The notes: generated by a model not told the origin, from the letters alone. Shown: positions 1 to 11,651, counted from the first letter of the stretch. The stretch: 64,000 nt of DNA from Bubalus kerabau (GCF_029407905.1 NC_073639.1:45091501-45155500), one strand, 5' to 3'. Translations and numbers: made by a program.

Positions 1-1337
1 TGTGCCCTGTAATCATACTTTTATCCCTTGTATGTATTGCGAAACATGTTAACAAAAATTTCTTCACATAAATTTAGCTTCACAAACTCTTCTGTAGGAA
101 ATGTGTACTGAATACATAAGTACCATAGCAACAGCTAATGTTGGTTTTGTTCAACCACAGAGACTCATATGAAATGTATTAAAGGAAACAAACAGTTTTA
201 TCAATAGTCTACACTTTAAGAAATATGGACATGTCATTTGGAACAGCAACTCATTAATGTTTCAGAATTTGTTGTCTGTTGCCTTAGAATAGTGTGATTT
301 ATTATTTCTTTATTGTTAATAAAGTGATTTTTCTATGGAATTGCTTGTGGCTGTTATATCTTGAGTTGCCACTATGATTCTAGACAGTTTTGGCCATTGT
401 ATGGGTTAAGGACCTGTAAAAGTTGTTTCCATGTTGGGCTTTCTGTGTCTCCATGGAAACTCTCCATGAGTTAAGTGTTTGTGAATGATTCGCGGTCTTT
501 GATGAAGCAAATTTTTATGAAATAAATGCCTTCATGAGCCATTTTTGTGTGTGTGCTTCTTTTGTGTGTGTTTCATGGGATAATTTCAGAATCTTTACTC
601 CTAAAATTCAGCACCCAATTTACTTTTGTTGGTTTTGGTTCTTTCAGTTTGCTGATGAGCTTCTAATTTTTGTTTTATCTATTGCAATTGCTTTTTGCAA
701 ATTCCTCTGTGTCCTCTTTCAGACAGCTCTCTGGTAGTACTGGAAAGTTACATGTCCTGTCTCAGAAGTGATCCTTCTCCTTCCAACACTGTATTTAGTG
801 TAAAGCTGCAACAGAACAAAATGAAAAATGTGCTGTCAACAACATATCTGGCTGAAGATATTCCCCTGTTTTGTAAATGACTTTTGGAATGAAATTAATT
901 TTCCTTCCATTTTCTTTATAGCAAACTTGTAATGAAGCTAAGCAGGGGAAAAGCCAAAGTATTTCCATCAAGTATTTAAAATATTCATTTTATTTATTTA
1001 ATTTATTAATTTAATTTATTTTACTAATTTACTTGATTTCTCTAATTCATACTACTCATTTTATTTAAATATTTAAACTTATACCATTATTAGTTTATGT
1101 ATTTAAAATTTTATCTAGGAATATGGGGTTATTCCAATATTTTTGATAATAGAGTTCAAATTGTAGTACTTTAACACCAGTATTAGACAATGCTAACCCT
1201 AATAACTTAATATCTAAATAAAAATTTAAAAATATATTTCCAAAGAGTCTCCACTATATGAAAGCCATACAAGCTACACTATACGAAGATTCTAGTCATC
1301 CTGGTGGAGGCAGAGTAGGGGTATCTTCCAGTGCTGA
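1..1337. other. AT-rich intergenic sequence, no feature identified
   Basis: The stretch is AT-rich, with several chance AATAAA hexamers and a homopolymer-like ATTTATTTAATTTATT tract near 990-1020. The two short open frames at 534-880 use low-complexity, Phe/Cys-rich codons and match nothing I recognise. Confidence 0.5.
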
Positions 1338-1482
1338 CTTGAATTTCCCTGATGGCTAATGAGGCGACCATCTTTTCATGTGTTTAGTAACTATTGCATA
1401 TCCTTTTTGGAGAAATGCCTATTTAGATTCTTTGCCTCGTTTTTAATTGGGTTGCCATTTTATGGTTGAGTTAAATATTTTT
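1338..1482 (-). mobile_element. Ancient L1 ORF2 fragment
   Basis: On the minus strand this resembles the C-terminal part of L1 ORF2. The plus strand reads the typical L1-antisense order: a TTTCCCTGATG-like block, a TTTTCATGTG block, a GGAGAAATG block, then TTTAATTGGGTTG. It is strongly diverged and short, so the subfamily cannot be named. Confidence 0.6.
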
Positions 1483-2449
1483 TTTAAAAAGTTAATGAGG
1501 GGGACTTCCTTAAAGCTATATTTTAACTGATGAGTTTTAACTGACTTAAAAAAATGATTTCTACTTTTAATATAGAGTCTGTTCTACATCAGCCTATTAT
1601 ATAGCATTGATTATTATATAAAAATATCAATATGTTTTTATATTTATTTAAAAATCAATCTTAGCAAAATAATTTTATTAAGCATCAATTTTAAAATAAT
1701 GCTATCTTCTCCTTCAAAGGTAATATTTCTTCAGAAGAAACACATAGAGCATATTTTGAAAAGCCAAAACTGCTTATTACTTAACAAACAGTATGGCCTG
1801 ATATCATGAAAACTTTTATAGCTCCAAGGAGACCTTGGCGTTTAGACAATGACAATATTGTTTGAATAGAAGTCATTTTAAAAATGACTCTAACTTTTTC
1901 CTACCCTGCCTTGGTAATTTTCCTGAATGTCTGTGAGGGAAGATTAACAATGTTGTCAACACCAGCTAGGTGTCTGAACCTTTAAAACTTGAAGTGAGCT
2001 GATTGTCATAGCAGGAAATAAAAATATTTTCTGCAAAACAGCAATTTCTAATGTATTGATTCTGCAGATCCCTGGAAATACATGTTTGATTTTTAACATG
2101 GACATTGTAGAGAGGCAAAGTAAAGGACAGTATAAACAATAATACTCAAAAAATGTTTTAGAAAAAGTATTATTAGTATAGTTTTCAAGGGTATACTCAA
2201 AGGGTCTTCAAGAATAATATCACTTGTAATTGGGGAAAAAATTTAAATTATATTCTTGGCATTTTCATTATTTAAACAAATCCATCTTTCATAAAACAAA
2301 GTTAAAAATTCCAACCACCACAAATTAATCTCTTTTTTTAATTTTTTTAATCTGTTTTTTTTACTTCTTTCCTTTTTATTTTTTTAAATATCTTTTTATT
2401 TTAAAAAATTAATACTTAAGGTGTAAAATGTTTCCTTTAATGTTTTACC
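1483..2449. other. AT-rich intergenic sequence, no feature identified
   Basis: No open frame or repeat could be supported. A T-rich, low-complexity tract lies at about 2,330-2,410. Confidence 0.5.
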
Positions 2450-2541
2450 TGTAAGCTTCCTGAACACAGGGACCTGTCTTGTGGACCACAGACCTTGGGA
2501 AGTAATGAATACTTAATATATGTTTATTGAATGAGTGAACT
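2450..2541 (+). mobile_element. L2 LINE 3' end
   Basis: The sequence follows the order of the mammalian L2 3' terminus: GTAAGCTTCCTGA, then ACAGGGACCTGTCTTG, then a degraded core, then TTTATTGAATGAGTGA. L2 is a pre-placental LINE, so high divergence is expected. Confidence 0.6.
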
Positions 2542-2674
2542 AAGGCTATTTTTAGATTGGTGAGCTTTCACTGACAAAAAAATATGATTTCCATCCTGTT
2601 TAGCTTAATTCTAATATGTAACATTGATTTTATTTAATAGTATCAATGTAATTGTATACTTTATAAACTAAAGG

Positions 2675-3034
2675 CTACCTCAAACTGGGGTACTTGGGAT
2701 GAACTTGGTCTGCTTCACTCCAAGAGGAACTGGAAGATTCAGAGCCATCAGGGAGAAAGGTGGGCAAAGGAGGCTTTGGCAAGTGGGGTGATGGGCTTGC
2801 CCTCCTGCTGGATCCTTCCAGACCCTCAGATCTGACAGGAGTGGATATGTCTGGGACAGGGGACTGGAGAGGGATTGTCAAAGGCTGTGGTGGCTTGTCT
2901 ACAGGGTTCAGTGGTCCAGGGGTCTTGGTCACCTTCCTAGCAGTTAGCTTGGTCCTTGTCACCAGCATCTTCCTGATGGCCTCCGAAGGGCTGACAGAGA
3001 TCACTGTGTTCCAAAGTGGTGCAGACTCGGGGAC
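2675..3034 (-). other. Unidentified GC-rich open reading frame
   Basis: The minus strand is open for about 119 codons between a TAG at 3,035-3,037 and a TAG at 2,675-2,677. There is no ATG start; the first candidate is GTG near 3,004. The product would be Pro/Ser-rich and basic at the N-terminal side: a PLNPVDKPPQP-like stretch, then SRRASPSPHLPKPPLP, a run of Ser residues and an acidic end. I recognise no domain. By eye the GC content is clearly higher than the AT-rich flanks. The upstream TAG coincides with a possible splice acceptor (TTTACCTCCTAG), so this could be an exon, a retrocopy fragment or an old element's coding piece. The opposite strand is also open (2,760-3,038), so openness alone proves little. 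I do not assign a function. Confidence 0.3.
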
Positions 3035-3037
3035 CTA

Positions 3038-5232
3038 GGAGGTAAACCCCAAGTTATCTTCCTGGCTTTTCTTATTATATTCTTACATATTAATTTTTTC
3101 CCCCTAAAGTAGGCTCTCTATTGTGGCTGAGGGTGTCTGTAAGTGTCATGATGAAAGGAGGAATCAAATCCTTGGACACAGACCTCCCACAGGGTTTCAA
3201 CTATTGGAACATGGCCTGTGGTCCCTTTTCCCTTTCAACCCTCTCTCCCTGGAATTCCAGCTAGACCCAGTACCTGTCAGAGGTCACAAGCCTACTTCTC
3301 AGCTTCATTTGCTTTAGTTCCTTTCAGATTCTTGGGAAAGAAAAGGAAGAGGAAATACATTTACCTTTTACATGATTTAGCTAATGATTTACAAAATAAA
3401 CAGACATTGGTTACAATGGGAAGAATTGTTGCCAACTATAAAACACACACTGGTCTTGCACATCATTCCTTCCTGATGCTGGGTATTTTTAGCCAATGCC
3501 AAGTTAGCACTTGCAGCAAACCCATGTAACAGTGATTCTACAAAGCCACTGCTGAGAAGTAATAAAAATTGAAAGCATTCCACTGGCAACAAATCAATTA
3601 TTTCAACAATTTTCTTTTATTTGTAAGAATGCAAACAATCTTAGGCATGAGTTAGTATTCTTGAAATCCTGATTATACTAAGCTTCTTTCAATTCTGGGC
3701 TCAATTAAGAAGTTAAAATTATGTAGGAAAGGACAAGCATGACAACAAACCTCACTTCACTTTAATCATGGCCATGAATGCATTGCTTTTTCTTCCCTAG
3801 GGAGACAGAAATGCTGTGCAAGAGATAATGAAATTCATTTGGAATTAAAAAGAAAATTGAGGAAGGAAATATTAAAGATTTTTAGGGGTAAAGGAACTTC
3901 AAGTTGTAATCTAGTGATTACTCAACTGTTCATATTTGGCAGATGAGAAAATTTAAGCCCAGAAATATTCATTTCATAAGAACAGGCTACACGAGAGACT
4001 GGGCAATAAAGCTGAAAGCAGAGTAAGAATTAACTATCTGTTACACATCTACAAAAGAGAAAATATGCAAAAAGTAACCACTCACTAAATCTACGCTAAA
4101 ACCCATGGTCACAGATGAGGAACTTCACTCACTGACAGTCTTTCCTGACACAGAAATAGCAAATTATCATGGTTCCCAGTCCTTTGGTGTTGAGAAATAG
4201 ATATTGTGACCTGGAAGGTCTTCTGATTGGTCCTCAGAAGCAATAACTGATAGATATTCTGTCAGTAAAAAAGAATGACACTTTGACATTGATTGACTAA
4301 TTTTTAACATCTTGCACAATTGGTTTTTCTCTCTTGATCTGTCTCTGACTCTGCCTGTCTCTCTGTCTCTTTCTCACACACACTGGCTTAATTTTTAAAA
4401 AAAATCTGAACCATTTGAGAGTAGGCAGACTATGCATACTCCTCTATCTGTTAATATTATAAGTATTTTATAAGAACAAAGATATTCTCTTATAAAATCA
4501 AGTATAGTTAGAAAATTCAGAAAAGTTGATTTCAATCTAATCTGTTTTATCCCTTGTAGCTAACTAATTATATTAGTTTCAGATTTATTCTTTTCTTGGT
4601 TGTTTTTGCAAAAATAAGCAGATACATATATGTTTTCTTATTTCCCTAAATAGGGGTGTTTTGTACAATAGGTCCATTAAACATACAGAAATAAAACACA
4701 AAGCCAAATTTGAAGTAAACATAGTTTGTAGATTTTGACATACTTTTATTCTTTCCAATGTCTTTGTCTTCTTTCCTTCTACATTGCTTGAAAGTACCTT
4801 AGAAAAAGCCAAACCTGATTTGCCAAGGAAATGGTACTATTAGCAGTGATGAATTTCCAAACAGAGAATTAATATTATCAAACCTGATTGTGGCCATTGT
4901 GTAAAGGAGGAAATAAGAAGGGGAGACAGTAGAGATTGGCAGACCAAATAAGGATGTTATTGTGATTTTCCAGGTGAGAGATGTTGAAAGTCTGAATGAG
5001 GATCATGGCTAGAGGAGTAGACAGTGATGGTTTGAATCTGGAGGATGAGCAGGGGAAGGGGAGTATGCAACAAGGTTTCATAGCCTTGGAGTATGTTGTT
5101 GTTATCGAAAATGGAAAACAAGACATAGTTTTGGGTGGTGGGGAGAGGAATGATTTGGTGTAGACTTAGTGAGTTTGAGTCGTTGGTGTTCTAGTGGGGA
5201 GGAGCACAGCACCGTGTGATAACATAAGTCCA
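3038..5232. other. Intergenic sequence with a possible MIR piece
   Basis: The part at about 3,938-4,040 (GGCAGATGAGAAAATTTAAG and onward) resembles the second half of a MIR SINE on the plus strand, but weakly. A pyrimidine-rich CTCT/CACA tract lies at 4,327-4,384. A purine-rich block at about 4,890-5,150 looks like an interspersed repeat that I cannot name. No gene is supported. Confidence 0.4.
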
Positions 5233-5868
5233 TGTGGAATATCACTCAGACATAAAAAGATTGAAATGCCATTTGAAGCAATACGGGCGGACCTGGAGGT
5301 TATAGTACTAAGTAAAATAAGTTAGATAGTGAGAGACAAATGTAAAGTGATATCACTTATATATGGAATCTTGAAATATGATATAAATGAACTTATTTGC
5401 AAAACACACTCACAGACATCGAGCAATTATGTTTACCAAAGGTGGATTAATTAAGACTTTCGGATTAATAGATACACACTGAAAGTGAAAAGAAAGTGAA
5501 AGTCGCTCAGTCGTGTCCAACTCTTTGCAACCCCATGGACTGGAATTCTCTAGGCCAGGATACTGGAGAGGGTAGCCTTTCCCTTCTCCAGGGGAATCTT
5601 CCCAACCCAGAGTTCAAACCCAGGTCTCCCGCATTGCAGGCAGATTCTTTACCAGCTGAGCCGCAAGGGAAGCCCAGATATACACTACTATGTATAAAAT
5701 AAATAACCAATAAGGACCTACTGTATTGGACAGGGTACTATGCTCAGTCTCTTGTAATAACCTATAAGGAAAAAGAATCTGAGAAAGAATGTGTGTGTGT
5801 GCATTACTAAATCATTTTGCTATACACTTGAAAGTAAAACTACATTGCAAATCAATAGCACATCAAGT
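5233..5868 (+). mobile_element. L1 3' end and 3' UTR, split by a SINE
   Basis: The plus strand reads the end of L1 ORF2 (TGGAATATCACTCAGACATAAAAAG) and then the ruminant L1 3' UTR, including ACTTATTTGCAAAACA, GACCTACTGTATTGGACAGGG and CTTGTAATAACCTATAAGG. A Bov-tA at 5,481-5,676 interrupts it, and the UTR resumes exactly after the SINE. The copy is 5'-truncated. Confidence 0.85.
5481..5676 (-). mobile_element. Bov-tA SINE inside the L1 3' UTR
   Basis: This is a full tRNA-derived plus BovB-derived SINE in reverse: GAAAGTGAAAG tail, CGCTCAGTCGTGTCCAACTC, then GGGAAGCCC at the head. Imperfect flanking repeats GATACACACT (5,471) and GATATACACT (5,677) are consistent with a target-site duplication. 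Confidence 0.93.
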
Positions 5869-6031
5869 CTCAATCAATCGATGTAGAGAACACAAAGAAT
5901 GCTGTATGGACTGGCTGTTGCAGGAACAGTTTGGTCTGTAGTTTCATTTTATTTCTTTCACACACAGCCATATTTTCGGCCTTGAGCTTCACATGTAGGG
6001 TTGCAGTGAACAAGTGTGATGCTTTAGGCTT

Positions 6032-6277
6032 GTGCATGTATGCTAAGTCACTTCTGTGCTAAGTCACTTCAGTTGTGTCAGACTCTTTGCAACCCTGTGG
6101 ACTATAGACCACCAGGTTCCTCTATCCATGGGATTTTCCATGCAAGAATACTGGAGTTGGTAGCCAGTCCCTTCTCCAGGGCATCTTCCTGACTCAGGGA
6201 TTGAATCTGCTACTCTTATGTCCCCTGCATTGGCAGGTGGATTCTTTACCACTAGCACCATCTGGGAAACGCTGAGA
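6032..6277 (-). mobile_element. Bov-tA SINE
   Basis: The reverse-strand SINE has a partly duplicated TGCTAAGTCACTTC block at its tail end. The flanks CTTTAGGCTT (6,022-6,031) and CTTTAGACTT (6,278-6,287) form a 9/10 target-site duplication. Confidence 0.92.
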
Positions 6278-6287
6278 CTTTAGACTT

Positions 6288-7154
6288 CCTCATGGTCAAA
6301 CCAGGAAGCCAGGCTGAAGCATGAAGTCTGGGTTTTATATTCCATATAGCTGCACAGAACTACTTAAAAGTCTAGCCTTTGGAAAGACAATGGTCTACTA
6401 AAGGCATTTTGTAATGTTGCATCATGGTGTCTGTAAGGAACTCTGCCTATTGAGTTTTTCTGGTTTTCTTTCTGTAAGACCTGAGTAATACCTGATAATG
6501 AAAGTTGGATTTAACATGGGTCAGTGTCCAACTGTCACACCTGTTCATGGGAAAAACACACATACACACATTTTTTCTGGAAAGGACTCAAGCTTCTATT
6601 GTTACAAGAATTCTTTCCATGGAGAATAGATTTTGTTTTTCTCTTATAGTTTTCTTGTTGTACATGGAGAGGAAATGTTTTCTCTTGTTTCTAACAAACA
6701 GTTATGCACAGAAAATGCAAAACCTTGTTTGAAAGAGAAATAATTCTCTCTTTCCTGAGAGAGAAGATGGCTTTTACAAGAATTCCTAATTGTTAGGAAC
6801 AAGTCTCCAAATAATGGCAAACTGCCTTTTCTTTTCTTGGGACTAAACAAATCAGATTGTGGGGGGGTGGGGGTAGGTAGATACCCATGGCATTGTGCCT
6901 TTGCCCAAGAGGCAGTAGGAGCTGAAAACAAGTTTGACTTTTCTCCTGTTAGAAGATTGAGGCCCCAAAGTTTTCAGAAAGGACAAGCAGGACAAGTCTC
7001 TTTGACTCCCTTTGGGGAGAAGTCGCGGTGCTGGCTCCAGCTCTCTCCAGGATACATAGAGGCAGAGAAGACCAGCCTCTTCTGGTCCTCACTTAACCTT
7101 TCAGGGCCAGTCTCATTCTTGTCAGCCTTGTATTTTAAAAACCAGATCTTGTTT
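6288..7154. other. Intergenic sequence, no feature identified
   Basis: It contains a G-rich run at about 6,859-6,877 and a moderately GC-rich part at 6,950-7,120 that could be old LTR material, but I could not tie it to a family. Confidence 0.4.
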
Positions 7155-7351
7155 CTTTGCATGCTCAGTTCTATCAGACTCTTTGCAATCCCATAGACTG
7201 TAGCCAGGCTCCTGTCCATGGGATTTTTCAGGCAAGAATACTGGAGTGGCTCGCCATCTCCTTCTCCAGGGATCTTTCTGACCTAGGGATTGAACCCACG
7301 TCTCCTGCATTGGCAGGTAGATTCTTTACCACTGAGCCACCAGGGAAATGC
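7155..7351 (-). mobile_element. Bov-tA SINE
   Basis: The reverse-strand order is ATGCTCAGTTCTATCAGACTC, GGCAAGAATACTGGAGTGG, the GAACCCACGTCTCC tRNA-like block, and CCACCAGGGAAATGC at the head. No clear target-site duplication was found. Confidence 0.9.
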
Positions 7352-7549
7352 AAGGCCTTTCAATAAAAGATCTTTTCTTGAGTATGTTTCCAGCCTTTCT
7401 ACCCTGGCCTTTCAAACTGTGCCCCAATACAGCTTTTCTGAATTAAGTCTCCTCCTCAACCCCTTGAGATGGGACAGGCTGGAATCTGGGATCCTTTGCT
7501 GCAAAGCTTGCACCTGGACACACCTCTCCTCTAGCAACAAAACACAAAG

Positions 7550-7962
7550 AATCTATGCAGGACTAAAAGTAACTGCTTGTATGTGCGGTTGGAGCAAATT
7601 CTGGACCCAAAATATACAAAAAGATAAAAACCCAACTGCTACTTCTGAGGAGCCTGGAGCGAAAACTGGGTGTTGGGAGCAGAAGCAGGGTACTGTGCAT
7701 ACTCTCTGCACACAACACCACCAGAGGGGTGGGCAAACAACCTAACCCAGCCCTCAGGCCTGACCCCTGGACACACCCCTACCCTCCCCCGTTTAAGGAA
7801 CCAGCTCACGACTCACTTCGGGGAACAAGCAAGGAAACATGTTGCTTGTTCTTGCTCCACCCTGCTGCAGGAGGGGCCCCAATAAAGCTTTGCCTGGATT
7901 TTTTTTTCTGACCTCTAGTCAATTTCTATTGATTAAGGAGGCCAAGAACCCTGGTCAGAACA
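7550..7962 (+). mobile_element. Endogenous retrovirus LTR (solo or fragment)
   Basis: The GC-rich sequence is ordered like an LTR. A U3-like region contains GGAGCCTGGAGCGAAAACTG. It is followed by an AATAAA signal at 7,881-7,886, a short T-rich R/U5, and an end at GGTCAGAACA with terminal CA at 7,962. No gag, pol or env sequence is adjacent, so it is a solo LTR or a remnant. The 5' boundary is uncertain; material back to about 7,355 may belong to it. I recall similar LTRs as frequent in cattle. Confidence 0.7.
7881..7886 (+). terminator. Polyadenylation signal of the LTR
   Basis: AATAAA follows a GGGGCCCC block and precedes a T-rich stretch, as at the R/U5 border of gammaretrovirus-like LTRs. 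It marks the LTR as plus-oriented. Confidence 0.65.
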
Positions 7963-8227
7963 GTTTGACCCCTCAATGGGTTGTGTGTAGGATCATATTT
8001 GCAGTGTGTATTATGTGATATTATTGACATTATTGTCTTACTGGATATGATTTATATTAATGTCTTGATATTATTATCTCAGAACTATTAACCTCTGGGA
8101 TTAGACTGTACAACCTATAAGAAAGGAAGAGCATTTGGGTTCTAATTTACATTCTATCATTAACAATTTATCTGATTTTGTAGACATCATTTATTCCCTG
8201 GGAGCCCATCTCTATAGTTGCAAAATG

Positions 8228-8379
8228 TGTGGATCCACTTACATGGTGATTTTTTCTGGCTGAATCCAGGCATATAGAACCCTTGGTGTGGAGGCTGACT
8301 GTAAAGTAAATTATCCTCAGATTTTGGACTGCACAGGGGTTGGTGCCTCTAATCCCCACATTGCTCAAGGTCGACTGTA
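8228..8379. mobile_element. Tigger-group (MER2-like) DNA transposon fragment
   Basis: The sequence matches the pattern of non-autonomous Tigger elements: a GGATCCACTTACATG block, a GACTGCACAGGGGTTGGTGCC block, and a terminal CCCCACATTGCTCAAGG inverted repeat followed by a TA-containing target. The opposite terminal repeat is missing or decayed. Confidence 0.6.
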
Positions 8380-8899
8380 TTATTAGCAACTCTAACTGCT
8401 TCTGAGATTTTGAAAGAATTAATCTTGTTAATAATAATAAGGTACTTGAGAATATTGTATTAGATAAGCATGACTGAAATTTCTGCTGTTCATCAATTAT
8501 TTTGCAGTTGTCTAGAATAGACAGAGTCTTAAGTACAGTGTACTGGGGCAAATTGTTATTCTGCTATTTAAAATATCTTTTTCCACAAATATTATTCAAT
8601 GTATAAGCTATCTAATAAAATTCTCTAAATATATCTCTTAACCATCTAGATCTGTTCATTAGCCATACTGGTCATAGAGAAAACTTTTGTAACTGCATAA
8701 TAATAGTATAGAGACTGCTATTTATTATAGATGGTGAAGAAATAGAGTAGAATAAAACTAGCATGTATTTGTATTGCATATGCACAATACTATTCACTAT
8801 CTTATTTGTTAGACAGTTTCTATGTATCACAGGTGCTAGGATTAAAAAGCCTTAAGAAAAGAAACCATCAACAAAGTGCAAAGATAGTCTGTGAAATGA
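8380..8899. other. AT-rich intergenic sequence, no feature identified
   Basis: No repeat or open frame was supported in this stretch. Confidence 0.5.
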
Positions 8900-9410
8900 G
8901 AAAAAAATATTTGCAAATCATATATCTGATAAGGGGTTAATAGTCAAAATATATACATAACTCATACACTCCACAGAAGAAAAAAACCCCAAAAAACAAA
9001 TAACACAAGTTAAAAATATACAAAGAACCTAAATAGATATCTCAGAAGAAGATATATAAAAGGCCAACAGGTTTCTGAAAAAATGCTCAGCATCACAAAT
9101 CATCAGGAAAATCCATATTAAAACCACAATGAGATATCACCTCATACCTGTTAAAATAGCTATTATCAAAAAGGACAACAAATAACAATTGCTGGCAAAA
9201 ATGTGGAGGAAAGAGAACCCTTGTGCACTGTTATTGGAAATAAAAATTGTGAAGTTTTTGTGGAAAATAGTGTGGCGTTTCCTCAAAAACTAAAAAAAGA
9301 ACTACTGTATGATCAAGCAACTCCACTTTAGGAATATACCAAGGAAATAAAATACTAAGTGAAAAAGATATCCTCACCCCCTTGTTCATAGCAACATTCT
9401 TTTTGGTAGC
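8900..9410 (+). mobile_element. Old L1 ORF2 C-terminal fragment
   Basis: The plus strand has the L1 ORF2 C-terminal order: a TTTGCAAATCATATATCTGAT block, GATATCACCTCATACCTGTT, a GGCAAAAATGTGGAGGAAAG block and a GGAATATACCAAGG block. Stops and frameshifts are frequent. Confidence 0.75.
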
Positions 9411-9688
9411 CATTAAGAGTACTGGAATTCTGGACAATATTTGCTAACACAATATGGTTTTCTTTGTGAGAACTTAACCTTAGACCAGAAAATATATTGT
9501 GAAATTAAAAAAAAAAAAGAATCCACCGATTTTACCATTTATCATTAATGTGAGTCCAAGGGGAAAGGAAGGTGAATGTATACTAATAAAATTATGTCAA
9601 GTTAGATATTAGATAGGTGAATTCATGAAGTCACAAAAGACACATGCTGATGAGATTTGAAACTCTGAATTATATTTGCTTCTCACTA

Positions 9689-11400
9689 TACAAGAAAATT
9701 AGAAATACCAAGGGAACATTTCATGCAAAGATGGGCTCGATAAAGGACAGAAATGGCATGGACCTAACAGAAGCAGAAGATATTAAGAAGAGGTGGCAAG
9801 AATACGCAGAAGAACTGTATCAAAAAAGATCTTCACGATCCAGATAATCACAATGGTGATCACTGACCTAGAGCCAGACATCCTGGAATGTGAAGTCAAG
9901 TGGGCCTTAGAAAGCATCACTACGAACAAAGCTAGTGGAGGTGATGGAATTCCAGTGGAGCTATTTCAAATCCTGAAAGATGATGCTGTGAAAGTGCTGC
10001 ACTCAATATGCCAGCAAATTTGGAAAACTCAGCAGTGGCCACAGGACTGGAAAAGGTCAGTTCTCATTCTATTCCCAAAGAAAGGCAATGCCAAAGAATG
10101 CTCAAATTACCTCACAACTGCACTCATCTCACATGCGAGTAAAGTAATGCTCAAAATTCTTCAAGCCAGGCTTCAGCAATACGTGAACCGTGAACTTCCT
10201 GATGTTCAAACTGGTTTTAGAAAAGGCAGAGGAACCAGAGATCAAATTGCCAACATCTGCTGGATCATGGAAAAAGCAAGAGAGTTCCAGAAAAACATCT
10301 ATTTCTGCTTTCTTGACTATGCCAAAGCCTTTGACTGTGTGGATCACAATAAAATGTGGAAAATTCTGAAAGAGATGGGAATACCATACCACCTGACCTG
10401 CCTCTTGAGAAATCTGTTTGCAGGTCAGGAAGCAATAGTTAGCACTGGACATGGAATAACAGGCTGGTTCCAAATAGAAAAAGGAGTACATTAAGGCTGT
10501 ATATTGTCACCCTGCTTATTTAACTTATATGCAGAGTACATCATGAGAAATGCTGGACTGGAAGAAACACAAGCTGGAATCAAGATTGCCGGGAGAAATA
10601 TCAATAACCTCAGATATGCAGATGACTCCACCCTTATGGCAGAAAGTGAAGAGGAACTAAAAAGCCTCTTGGTGAAAGTGAAAGAGGAGAGTGAAAAAGT
10701 TGGCTTAAAGCTCAACATTCAGAAAACGAAGATCATGGCATCTGGTCCCACCACTTCATGGGAAATAGATGGGGAAACAGTGGAAACTGTGGCTGACTTT
10801 ATTTTTCTGGGCTCCAAAATCACTGCAGATGGTGACTGCAGCCATGAAATTAAAAGACGCTTACTCCTTGGAAGGAAAGTTATGACCAACCTAGATAGCA
10901 TATTCAAAAGCAGAGACATTACTTTGCCAACAAAGGTCCATCTAGTCAAGGCTATGGTTTTCCCTGTGGTCATGTTTAGATGTGAGAGTTGGACTGTGAA
11001 GAAGCCTGAGGGCCTAAGAATTGATGCTTTTGAACTGTGGTGTTGGAGAAGACTCTTGAGAGTCCTTTGGACTGCAAGGAGATCCAACCAGTCCATTCTG
11101 AAAGAGATCAGCCCTGGGATTTCTTTGGAAGGAATGATGCTAAAGCTGAAACTCCAGTACTTTGGCCACCTCATGCAAAGAGTTGACTCATTGGAAAAGA
11201 CTCTGATGCTGGGAGGGATTGGGGGCAGGAGGAGAAGGGGACAACAGAGGATGAGATGGCTGGATGGCATCACTAACTCAATGGACGTGAGTCTGAGTCA
11301 ACTCCGGGAGTTGGTGATGGACATGGTGGTCTGGTGTGCTGCGATTCACGGGGTCGTAAAGAGTCGGACATGACTGAGCGACTGAACTGAACTGAACTGA
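9689..11400 (+). mobile_element. BovB LINE (copy 1), 5'-truncated
   Basis: The copy runs from the N-terminal side of the BovB reverse transcriptase to the 3' end. It finishes with GACTGAGCGACTGAACTGA and further ACTGA repeats at 11,400. RTE-clade BovB ends in such short tandem repeats rather than poly(A). The 5' third of the roughly 3.2 kb element is absent. No convincing target-site duplication was seen. Confidence 0.95.
9703..11373 (+). pseudogene. BovB reverse transcriptase, broken (copy 1)
   Basis: This encodes the reverse transcriptase of the BovB retrotransposon, the enzyme that copies BovB RNA into DNA at the target site. The frame starts after truncation and shifts between about 9,835 and 9,850. 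It then reads 233 codons to a TAA at 10,492-10,494, where related copies have Arg-Gln-Gly. It reopens immediately for about 289 codons to a TGA at 11,371-11,373. Visible motifs are YFCFLDYAKAFDCVDHN (finger/palm), CILSPCLFNLYAEY, and the catalytic LRYADDSTLM box with both Asp present. The C-terminal part has the basic GGRRRRGQQRMRWLDGI stretch usual for BovB. With one frameshift and one stop it is the best-preserved coding copy here. The endonuclease domain is lost by 5' truncation, so it cannot be autonomous. Confidence 0.93.
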
Positions 11401-11435
11401 TACAGTTATGAATCTGTTATGTCTATCACATGGTT

Positions 11436-11651
11436 CAGTGGTAGGCAAATTACCACACACTGCAAACCAATCCAGCCTGGCTCCTCTCTTATAAATAAAG
11501 CTTTATTTGAACACAGCCATGTCCAATCATTAACCTGTTGTCTAAGGCACATCAATGGCAGAGCCGTGTTCCTGTCACAGAGACCATTTTGGTTACGCAG
11601 TCTTAAATATCTACTATCTGTCCCTGTACAGGAAAAGCTTCCTGATGCCTG
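11436..11651 (-). mobile_element. hAT-Charlie group non-autonomous DNA transposon
   Basis: The sequence follows the MER-type hAT pattern: AATAAAGCTTTATTTGAACACAGCCATG, then CAGAGACCATTTTGGTTACGCAG, TAAATATCTACTATCTG and an end at TTCCTGATGCCTG. The terminal inverted repeats (CAGTGGTAGGCAAA against CAGGCATCAGGAAG) are only partly conserved. The exact family name is uncertain. Confidence 0.7.

Noticed and set aside
534..880. Two overlapping short frames near the left edge
   Set aside because: The codon content is low-complexity and Phe/Cys-rich in AT-rich DNA. There is no domain and no sign of conservation that can be judged here.
2760..3038. 92-codon plus-strand frame opposite the unidentified GC-rich frame
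   Set aside because: It overlaps a longer minus-strand frame in the same GC-rich patch. Both strands being open is common in GC-rich DNA with few AT-rich stops, and I recognise no domain.
6859..6877. Possible G-quadruplex
   Set aside because: Only two long G-runs with short flanking GG are present, not four runs of three or more.
8168..8551. 127-codon minus-strand frame
   Set aside because: It runs through a Tigger-type DNA transposon fragment and its AT-rich flank.
10719..11273. 184-codon minus-strand frame across BovB copy 1
   Set aside because: It is the antisense shadow of the reverse-transcriptase C-terminal region. The same antisense frame appears opposite other BovB copies and has no known function.
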